From: Mytilus californianus
Lineage: Eukaryota; Mollusca; Bivalvia; Mytilida; Mytilidae
Length of the DNA: 64,000 nucleotides
Assembly (NCBI RefSeq): GCF_021869535.1
Contig: NW_026262701.1
Coordinates: 43,961,278-44,025,277, forward strand
Reading direction: 5' to 3'
Positions 59,501 through 64,000 of this stretch are shown here, one piece after another (the stretch's first letter is position 1; every line of letters begins with the position of its first letter). Under the pieces are notes generated by a model. It searched no databases. It saw only the letters and a program-made list of their open reading frames with translations, and had not been told where the DNA came from. The translations under genes and the position numbers were made by a program.

Positions 59501-62500
59501 GACCAAAACGAAAAACCACAAAAGGACGAATAACAAAACACTACTTGGAAAATTAAAGACTGAGCAACAAGAACTCTATCAAACACCGGGGTTAGTCATA
59601 GGTGCTCCGGATGGATAAATGTAAAGCAATATAAACCATACAATCATGCAACAGTTATGACCGTTGTAATGGTCACAGTTGATAATTTAGATCAGACAAA
59701 CCCTGTTTAAATTTCATGCACCAATAAGCACATTTTGTTTACATGTGTCTCCTAGATGACATTGCATATACTTTTCATAAAATGCTGTAGGTAAAATGTA
59801 TAATACATTAAATAAGACATTCGGGAATCGCTCAATGTGCATACCTCTACAAAAAACAAGTAACATATTATACATTAGAAATGCTCTAGTACTTTTTAAT
59901 TCTGGTTTCATAAAGTGAAAGAAAATGTCTGTTGTGTGTAACAAACCAGAGCTGTCAGAGGTTAAATGAATAAAGTATTTAATACAACATAATAAATTGC
60001 ATGGTGATTTTATATGGAACAGTAAATAGTTTATATCCTCAAGTAATTCATTTATTCATAACCTACTTAAGAGTCTTGACGATTTAAAAACTTTGGCCTT
60101 ATAGGGATTTAACTTTTTTCAACTTTTAATGTCACTTTTGGTCAAATTGCTCCTCACGTATTCATCATGTGCATGTTTGTTCTTATACATCTTTAAATGT
60201 AAAGATTTTAAGTTGGAGAGTTCCTAGTGAAATTAAATCCAGTTGAGCATCAGATCAGTTGTCAGTGATTCGGAACTAACATGATTTATATCATTACTGT
60301 CTAATTCTAAAATTCACCGTTGATGAATTCAAAATGTTTAAGAAACTAAGGCTCCAAATCCCTCCAGTAAAGTTTTCCCTTACTAAATTTTGCTATTCTA
60401 TCAGGTCTCAATAGTCAATATAGCTCCGAGCTTATTCAAATAGGTATACATCCTTGGCTTTCATTCATTTTATTTGAACCCTCCTGATGAAAGTGTATCT
60501 AGAAAAGCGTTATTGGCGAACTTAATGTATAAAATGATTTTTTTACATTTTTTAGATTAAATAGATACCGGTTTATTATTTTATATTGTTTTTTTTTACC
60601 TCTAGATTATTGGTTATTTGTTCGTTGGGTTTCTTTTGCATTGATATAAACCCCTAATGTCCTTTTATTTTCAAAACACAACATACTTATTTAATGCTAA
60701 CAGGAGGAATTAGCTATCAGTTTCGTGTTAGCAACAACAATTCAAGTAGTATGGAAACTGCATAATTCAAAAGCCAAGAAGATTCAAAGGAATGGCATTT
60801 AAAAACACATTTAAAAAAAAATTCAATGGTTCACCTTTTTTAGTCAAACGTATTCCATGATTAAATTTGAAGTATATCAATGTTAATCATATATGACAGC
60901 AAAAGTTTTAGCAATACTCAGTTGGAAAATGATTCGGTTTTAATAAAATAGATAATGTTTTTCTAACATTTGATCAGCAATCAATTTGTGGAGGAGATGT
61001 TGTAGCTTTGCCCTACCTTATATCTTCAATTCAATTGTGTACAAATTGTATCTTTGGTTAATTTATTCTATCAAATACTATGAAGATCTTATTGACCTAT
61101 CTTATTTCTTCAATTAATTTGTGCAGATATATTGTATCTTTAGCTTGACTTTTCTCTGCAATCAATGCGAGGAGGTGTTGTATATAAGACCTACCTTATC
61201 TCTTGAACAGATTTGAAAACTGTCATTAACCCTTATCACACGTGCAAACTTCATGAATCTATTGTGATCAAAGGTGTTTTTTATTCCCAATCCATGACAG
61301 TCTCTAGCAAAGTAATCCCATTTGTCTACATCAATTCCATTCCTATCATTTGCAACAATCTATAGTGTATCAATTAGTAATGTTAAAAACAGAACACCTT
61401 TTCAAATGCAGTATTTTATCATATCAGATCAGTATGTGAACGCTCAAAAATAAAGTTTAGTATAAAACAAACGAATGCATAGTTATGAAATTGTAAAATA
61501 TAAGATTAATACGAGTTCACAGCTGACAGAACCAATCGACCTTCGGCAGGAAAACTGACAATCCTAGTCAATTGCGATTGGAGTCGAATGCACCTGGCAA
61601 GTGCAGGGTACGAATTCACAACCTCAGCGTTGACAGACTACAGTTACAGTACATGAACTACTCTACCCAATCTGGTCATCAAAACCCCTCATATAAAACA
61701 TACCATGTCTTTTAAATAATTGTCAAATATACCAACCTATAAAAACTATGTAGAAAATGTTAAATTAAGATTACAAATATCTGTGCTAATACAGTCATAC
61801 TTTGATACATCACCACGAAAGGTACAGTAATTTCATTGTTCATGTCGTTGTATATAGACAAAAACAATGTCCCAGACAAAGTTCTTCTTATACATTCGAA
61901 TTCGGTCCAATTAACTATATATTTTTCGAAAGGCCGTACACATGGGTGCAGTTATTACCTGAATAAAATTAATTTTGAACAAGCATTTCAACTACTCTGC
62001 AAGTTAAATTGGTATTGACGATACCTGGCAAATTCGAATTCCCATGGCGGTTGAGGCATGCATAGCAAGAGTCGCTTATCCTGTATATTGAAATTGATTT
62101 ACTAGATCGGAAATTAAACTACTAGTTCTCCTATATAACATTGAGTTTATATCATATTTTCAAACGACATATTTAGAGGATAGCTCATTCATTTATTGCA
62201 ATTGGGCTATATATATATATATAATGATTTCTGCATATTGCTTTCCAAATGAAAGGTATTGCACATTATTTTAAAGTATTTTTGTGCGTCTATTTAAGAC
62301 AATGCAATAAATCTAATTTTGAGTTTTGATAACGGTTCAGCTGGTGAATTATGTATGTCACGTTCACGTCTAGTTCTAAAATATTGTGCAACATTCCTTT
62401 ACAGTAAATGTAACCTTTTAGGCATTTTTTAAAATTCAATTGTATTAGATTAAAACAAATCAGGCTTTTAGCTTCATCTGAAAAAATATTGAGTAAACGG

Positions 62501-63830
62501 TAAAATATTATTGACGAGTACTAAAATGTACATTACTGTCAAATGGATATTGGTTGATTTGATAAAAAAACACAAATTATGAGTGTATTGTTGTAAATTT
62601 TTTTATGATGATATATTTATCGATATAGAAAAATAAAGGTGATTTTTTCTTCCGTTTGTGAATCATTTTTATTTTCGTTAACTGATAGTTAATAAAGCAC
62701 GGGTATGCATTGTTCTTTTAAGAACTTTTTCCCCAACTATAACACTTGTTAGTTTTGGAATTGCACCATCATGATGATTTGTATTTAAATTATCGCAAAA
62801 AACCGATATACATAAAATTGAGAATGGAAATGGGGAATGTGTCAAAGAGACAACAACCCGACCACAGAACAGACAACAGCAGAAGGCCACCAACAGGTCT
62901 TCAATGCAGCGAGAAATTCCCGCACCCGGAGGCGTCCTTCAGCTGGCCCCTAAACAAATATATATACTAGTTCAGTGATAATGAACGCCATACTAAACTC
63001 CAAATTGTACACAAGAAACTAAAATTAAAAATAATACAAGACTAACAAAGGCTAGAGGCTCCTGACTTGGGACAGGCGCAAAAATGCGGCGGGGTTAAAC
63101 ATGTTTATGAGATCTCAACCCTCCCCCTATACCTCTAGCCAATGTAGAAAAGTAAACGCATAACAATACGCACATTAAAATTCAGTTCAAGAGAAGTCCG
63201 AGTCTGATGTCAGAAGATGTAACCAAAGAAAATAAACAAAATGACAATAATACATAAATAACAACAGACTACTAGCAGTTAACTGACATGCCAGCTCCAG
63301 ACTTCAATTAAACTGATTGACATGTATAGGCTAATGCTAAAAAGTGTTCTATGGTATCTGAATTGTTTTGTTTCTACGTTTTTTAGTACGATTTGAATGG
63401 TTTTGTTTTCTATAACTATTTAGTACGATTCGTATTTCAATCCAAAACCTGACAGAGAGCAGGCTATTTATTGATACGACAGACGCGAGTCTATATAAGA
63501 TTCTCCAGTGGTGCTTGAATCAAAACAGTCGGGTGGCGACGTTAAAAGGCATTAAAAATAAAAAATTTCGAAAGTTGTGCCAAATACGGTAGCAGAAAAC
63601 TTGGTGTTTCGAATAATCAACATAATCATTTATGAAACATTTTTAAATATGGAATTCGCCGGTATATTTCAAATATACAAATAAAAGTTATCTGCGCACA
63701 TGTTTTTATTAAAACAAGACGTTTCAGAAAGAAAAAAAACGTGAGTTAACGAGAACAAGTAGGAGTACCTAATTTTAATTACCTCATACAAAAATCTTTT
63801 GTTTTCTTCTCTCCCCTCATATGGATATGC
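35540..63830 (-). CDS. SAMHD1: SAMHD1 gene, C-terminal half (nine clear exons plus a tentative last exon)
   Basis: SAMHD1 hydrolyses dNTPs to deoxynucleosides and triphosphate, is activated by GTP/dNTP-driven tetramerisation, and restricts viruses by draining the dNTP pool (family knowledge). Nine exons with consensus splice sites and matching phases encode about 319 residues colinear with human SAMHD1 from about residue 290 to near the C-terminus; the tentative last exon adds three. Using human numbering from memory, D311, K312, Y315, D319, R333, R352, K354, R366, H370 and Y374 are all present. N358 is T, Q375 is K, K377 is R, and redox cysteines C341 and C522 are I and T while C350 is kept. 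The SAM domain and the remaining HD metal ligands lie beyond the right edge. No stop or frameshift interrupts the exons, so the gene looks functional. Introns total over 27 kb and are full of transposon relics. Confidence 0.93.
35756..35802 (-). CDS. SAMHD1: SAMHD1 exon i (probable C-terminal tail)
   Basis: This 47-nt candidate follows a strong tttttaaacag acceptor and ends at a gtaaaa donor. In the frame set by exon h it reads [16 protein letters not shown]. The human tail at this place is also serine-rich and poorly conserved, so support comes from phase, splice signals and position rather than from similarity. Confidence 0.6.
36770..36950 (+). repeat. Dispersed repeat family C, copy 3
   Basis: It shows gtttttggtggggttcgtgt, agccatggcgttgtcagttt and gacttatgagtttgaatgtc. 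It lies between SAMHD1 exons h and i. Confidence 0.7.
37098..37237 (-). CDS. SAMHD1: SAMHD1 exon h
   Basis: This 140-nt exon is entered in phase 0 and left in phase 2. It contains [18 protein letters not shown] and a later FEEWCADEQ. These align with human LPEKFAEQLIRVYCKKVD and FVQWCADRN near the C-terminus. The acceptor is ttgttag and the donor is a weaker gttagt. Confidence 0.92.
37525..37925 (+). repeat. Dispersed repeat family A, ~400-bp copy
   Basis: It starts gaagatgtggtatgattgcc and continues with gtcaccgtacagccgtaaac, aaggctcctgacttgggata and cctgggacagtggtgtaaca. Minus-strand open frames across it are by-products. Located in the intron between SAMHD1 exons g and h. Confidence 0.75.
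37915..38626. repeat. Minisatellite, 50-bp unit, ~14 copies
   Basis: The unit accgtaaaagtggtagtatt plus ttatcccatatcttgaatat and tattatagaa repeats about 14 times with 0-4 changes per copy and occasional 3-bp indels. It lies in the SAMHD1 intron between exons g and h, directly after a family A element. Confidence 0.95.
38627..39480. other. SAMHD1 intron sequence without identified features
   Basis: AT-rich sequence. One 64-codon frame (38983-39177) has no recognisable content or splice context. Confidence 0.5.
39480..40790 (+). repeat. Permuted Penelope-like family: 3' UTR remnant with nested family A copy
   Basis: The start taactaacgacatttttaac and accgaacgtgacctattcct, tgccgagtgtgaattcgcat and catgtatttagttatgatgt blocks match the 3' regions at 52.45-52.74 kb and, in reverse, 1-657. 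A family A element (39901-40135) splits it. The part at 40540-40680 (acgtcactttttgtgacgtt) matches the reverse complement of the first 120 bp of the window. Confidence 0.7.
39901..40135 (+). repeat. Dispersed repeat family A, nested copy
   Basis: It contains aagatgtggtatgattgcca, tacggccttcaacacggagc and aggttcctgacttaggacag, and interrupts the retroelement 3' region. Confidence 0.75.
40795..41095 (+). repeat. Dispersed repeat family E, copy
   Basis: It contains ataagcgggaggtttggcta, ctgtaccaagtcaggaatat and gaacagcggtttactactgt. The same order follows the retroelement 3' region at 52.9-53.2 kb, so the two units may belong to one larger element. Confidence 0.65.
41492..41612. repeat. Short tandem duplication (~75 bp)
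   Basis: The block tactagtatacctttttagat, tctccttttattcatt recurs directly as tactagtatattttttttag, attctctttttattcatt. Confidence 0.75.
41690..41810 (+). repeat. Hammerhead-ribozyme repeat, degenerate copy 3
   Basis: At about 41750-41790 cctgatgaagtaaatctaga is followed by cttgcgcgtcgtacaca. The CTGATGA box and the gcgcgtc-gtac end are kept, but the GAAA box is lost. An upstream tttggctcctacagctc block matches the 4.94-kb copy. Confidence 0.5.
42590..42752. repeat. Foldback MITE, arms ~65 bp
   Basis: The left arm gttacatagtgtgctagtga, cctaatatgatatat, ggggtcaataaattccatat pairs with the right arm, which ends gtattaggtcactagcacaa, tatgtaac. The loop holds ggattcgagctttgctc. It lies only about 15 bp from the donor side of SAMHD1 exon g. 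Confidence 0.85.
42769..42873 (-). CDS. SAMHD1: SAMHD1 exon g
   Basis: This 105-nt, phase 0 exon has a tttacag acceptor and a gtaagtgc donor. It reads [20 protein letters not shown] and then [15 protein letters not shown]. It aligns with human [20 protein letters not shown] and the residues after it. The residue at the human C522 position is threonine, so that redox cysteine is absent. Confidence 0.93.
44181..44279 (-). CDS. SAMHD1: SAMHD1 exon f
   Basis: This 99-nt, phase 0 exon is flanked by tgtatgtag and gtacgt. It encodes [18 protein letters not shown] and then [15 protein letters not shown]. It occupies the less conserved stretch between the VGET motif and the DYG motif; the spacing between those motifs is 56 residues here and about 52 in human, so no exon appears to be missing. 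Confidence 0.85.
44610..44690 (-). repeat. Fragment of repeat family B
   Basis: In reverse complement, gtcctgatacgcatgaaata, tttgccactgcacgttta matches the 3' edge of family B. Confidence 0.5.
44795..45200 (+). repeat. Dispersed repeat family A, ~400-bp copy
   Basis: It contains gaagatgtggtatgagtgcc, tacggccttcaacacggagc, agctataaagggcccccaaa and gattcctgatttaggacagg in order. Located in the intron between SAMHD1 exons e and f. Confidence 0.8.
45250..46780. other. SAMHD1 intron sequence without identified features
   Basis: No gene or clear repeat. Short frames at 46376-46647 on both strands overlap each other and show no known motif. Confidence 0.45.
47085..47390 (+). pseudogene. BEL/Pao-type integrase C-terminal fragment
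   Basis: Two in-order motifs are readable across frame breaks: [15 protein letters not shown] at about 47114-47158 and [20 protein letters not shown] at about 47280-47340. These match the [14 protein letters not shown] and W-x-x-EYL-x-x-LR parts of BEL/Pao integrases, with typical spacing. It is shorter and separate from the 17-kb relic. Confidence 0.55.
47605..47830 (-). repeat. tRNA-derived SINE
   Basis: In reverse complement a tRNA-like head (tagcctaagagatcgagtgg, an A-box-like start) is followed by a B box (gggttcgaatcacg), then gaagaacaaacatttgctaa and a tail aacattgttgggctgaattt ending near gaattatatg. The tail is shared with the palindrome at 18.63 kb. Superfamily not assigned. Confidence 0.7.
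47895..47955 (+). repeat. Short fragment of repeat family A
   Basis: It contains gagatgtggtatgattgaca, atgagacaactatccaccaa only. Confidence 0.65.
48240..48640 (+). repeat. Dispersed repeat family B, copy 3
   Basis: It runs from ggagggtgactggggtataa through accacgtccggttaaaattg and cagaacctacctattgtata to a (atca)n end, colinear with 32395-32830. Confidence 0.7.
48818..49022 (-). CDS. SAMHD1: SAMHD1 exon e
   Basis: This 205-nt exon encodes 68 residues plus the end of a split arginine codon. It contains [30 protein letters not shown] and [10 protein letters not shown]. These align with human YTKLTDNIFLEILYST, the following LK-rich helix and LFKYVGETQP. It ends in a charged linker (TPREEDTE) before a gtatga donor. 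Confidence 0.95.
49740..50400 (-). pseudogene. Permuted Penelope-like family, internally deleted RT fragment
   Basis: Reading leftwards: [18 protein letters not shown], then [11 protein letters not shown] (the RT block that should carry the first catalytic Asp), then a jump to [14 protein letters not shown] and finally [20 protein letters not shown]. The block with the GTNCAP and YIDD motifs is deleted. Confidence 0.75.
51240..52460 (+). pseudogene. Permuted Penelope-like family, RT most complete but frameshifted
   Basis: Motifs in order: [19 protein letters not shown] followed by [46 protein letters not shown] (intact YIDD), [27 protein letters not shown] and [14 protein letters not shown]. 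Several stops and frameshifts (for example within 51380-51410, 51660 and 52180) inactivate it. The sequence upstream of 51240 does not show the endonuclease part, so this copy is 5'-truncated. Confidence 0.85.
52460..53230 (+). repeat. 3' UTR of the 51.2-kb retroelement plus repeat family E
   Basis: It continues the retroelement with cgaacgtgacctattcccga, tttgccgagtgtgaatttgc, then at about 52915 the family E blocks ataagcgggaggtttgcaag, ctgtaccaagtcaggaatat. The same order is seen at 39.5-41.1 kb. It ends close to SAMHD1 exon d. Confidence 0.65.
53298..53354 (-). CDS. SAMHD1: SAMHD1 exon d
   Basis: This 57-nt exon lies between a tttcag acceptor and a gtaagt donor. The split codon from the previous exon restores a methionine, giving [19 protein letters not shown]. 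This aligns with the human segment that begins ITDAFLKADDYIEI. Confidence 0.9.
53620..53698 (-). repeat. Repeat family E, left part of split copy
   Basis: In reverse orientation it matches the 33.0-33.1 kb copy up to ...caaacgaat, where the 3.2-kb palindromic element begins. The remaining part resumes at 56902. Confidence 0.8.
54440..55285 (-). pseudogene. Academ-like transposase C-terminal relic, left arm
   Basis: In reverse complement: [58 protein letters not shown] and [10 protein letters not shown], then further decayed pieces including [12 protein letters not shown]. The DTDV motif is in the place expected for an XPG/PIN-like nuclease metal site. It is broken by stops and deletions. Confidence 0.65.
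55285..56135 (+). pseudogene. Academ-like transposase C-terminal relic, right arm
   Basis: Conceptual reading: [89 protein letters not shown] and a cysteine-rich end ([12 protein letters not shown], then [13 protein letters not shown]). The TGCDT and DD motifs fit an XPG-like nuclease fold and the end fits a Cys-rich zinc-binding module. Stops and frameshifts are present. The copy mirrors the left arm. Confidence 0.68.
56902..56965 (-). repeat. Repeat family E, right part of split copy
   Basis: It resumes with aatggaaaacaactgtcata, ttcctaacttggtacaggca, which is the continuation of the block that stops at 53698. Confidence 0.78.
57170..58860 (+). repeat. High-copy bivalve-type repeat block with ~200-bp sub-units
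   Basis: It starts gtgaaactcgttagctcacc, tggaccataaggccatgtga, followed by a (gtccgtcgt)-type run. The block aggagctaggttaaacatgt with a gatcagcatgac-like continuation then recurs with drift at about 57615, 57842, 58573 and 58733. A different insertion-like segment lies at 57900-58450. No gene seen. Confidence 0.6.
59148..59239 (-). CDS. SAMHD1: SAMHD1 exon c (substrate-pocket helix)
   Basis: This 92-nt exon is entered in phase 0 and left in phase 2, with acceptor ttgtag and donor gtaagt. It reads [13 protein letters not shown] followed by [11 protein letters not shown]. It keeps R366, H370 and Y374 of the dNTP pocket, but Q375 is K, K377 is R, and N358 of the allosteric site is T (human numbering from memory). 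Confidence 0.94.
59430..59615 (-). repeat. Dispersed repeat family C, inverted copy
   Basis: In reverse complement it shows gttgctcagtctttaatttt, ggtcatgcttttgtcggtct and ttttgatcttccattggtgt. The 84-codon plus-strand frame across it is incidental. Confidence 0.6.
60370..60540 (+). repeat. Hammerhead-ribozyme repeat, degenerate copy 4
   Basis: At about 60482-60520 cctgatgaaagtgtatctag is followed by aaaagcgttattggcgaac. CTGATGA and GAAA boxes are both present, but stems II and I no longer pair well. It lies in the intron between SAMHD1 exons b and c. Confidence 0.5.
61195..61359 (-). CDS. SAMHD1: SAMHD1 exon b (HD-domain catalytic segment)
   Basis: This 165-nt, phase 0 exon encodes 55 residues and is flanked by ctatag and gtaggt. 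It contains [15 protein letters not shown], which carries the metal ligand D311 and substrate contacts K312, Y315 and D319 in human numbering. It also has RFMKFAR with R333 and ICSRDK with C350, R352 and K354 of the allosteric site. The human C341 position is isoleucine here. This is the most conserved exon of the gene and fixes the identification. Confidence 0.96.
61540..61690 (-). repeat. Possible tRNA-related SINE
   Basis: In reverse complement, agattgggtagagtagttca is followed after ~35 bp by gctgaggttgtgaattcgta, resembling drifted A and B boxes of a tRNA head, then by actccaatcgcaattgacta. It differs from the 47.6-kb SINE. Confidence 0.4.
62810..63230 (+). repeat. Dispersed repeat, subfamily of family A
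   Basis: It starts gagaatggaaatggggaatg, tgtcaaagagacaacaaccc, then aggcgtccttcagctggccc, and shares the second half with family A (ggctcctgacttgggacagg, cggcggggttaaacatgttt). Located between SAMHD1 exons a and b. Confidence 0.75.
63783..63830 (-). CDS. SAMHD1: SAMHD1 exon a (first exon visible in window)
   Basis: This 48-nt exon has an acceptor ending in ctatag and a donor gtaatt, phase 0 at both ends. It reads [16 protein letters not shown], which aligns with human WPYKGRPENKSFLYE just before the catalytic D311 segment. It is too short to stand out as an open frame and was found by extending the gene upstream. Confidence 0.9.
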
Positions 63831-64000
63831 CTATAGATAAAAAAAATGCCTTCACTATTGTGATGAAACAAGTTATTTTAGTGAATAAATTGTTTAATTG
63901 TAAATTGACATTTGATTTTTAAACTCAGAAGTCAATAAAAAACCGACAACGAAATAATAAAATTGAGTTCTTCTTTTTCACGATTTTTCACCTTTTTTTA

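Noticed and set aside
59364..59618. 84-codon lysine-rich plus-strand frame
   Set aside because: It lies in an inverted copy of dispersed repeat family C; the charged composition reflects A-rich sequence.

Overview
This is animal nuclear DNA from an invertebrate, most likely a bivalve mollusc and probably a mussel (Mytilus type). The reasons are AT-rich sequence, spliced genes with phase-consistent exons, long introns packed with transposon debris, Penelope-like elements, and interspersed repeats plus hammerhead-bearing repeats that I recognise from bivalve genomes. Species is inference; no search was run.

Two host genes are supported, both on the minus strand. (1) 6.9-15.5 kb: a five-exon type I membrane receptor with a signal peptide, two Ig-like domains, one FN3 domain, one membrane helix and a ~180-residue cytoplasmic tail. 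All exon boundaries are phase 1 and the summed coding length is a multiple of three. (2) 35.5-63.8 kb: the C-terminal half of SAMHD1, an HD-domain dNTP triphosphohydrolase linked to antiviral restriction, as nine clear exons plus one tentative terminal exon. The N-terminal half with the SAM domain and most HD residues lies beyond the right edge.

Layout. 0-2.4 kb: minus-strand relic of a Penelope-like retroelement whose endonuclease-like segment lies before the reverse transcriptase. 2.4-6.9 kb: dispersed repeats, a hammerhead-like ribozyme repeat near 5.0 kb and a degenerate ~200-bp array. 6.9-15.5 kb: receptor gene with repeat-filled introns. 15.6-18.9 kb: a ~350-bp palindrome, a decayed BEL/Pao-type integrase and a SINE-tail palindrome. 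18.96-24.51 kb: two nearly identical Penelope-like elements head to head, the right one close to full length. 24.5-35.5 kb: intergenic sequence with a 33-bp tandem array, a triplicated ~250-bp segment, a retroelement fragment and dispersed repeats. 35.5-64 kb: SAMHD1, whose introns hold a 50-bp minisatellite, several pieces of the permuted Penelope-like family, a 3.2-kb inverted-duplication DNA transposon (Academ-like), SINEs, foldback elements and more hammerhead repeats.

The two genes share no pathway that the sequence shows; both are plausible immune genes. The most unusual material is the mobile DNA: two Penelope-like lineages with opposite domain order in one window, several relics of a hammerhead-ribozyme repeat family, and a large palindromic DNA transposon whose insertion point can be read by comparison with uninterrupted copies of the repeat it hit.
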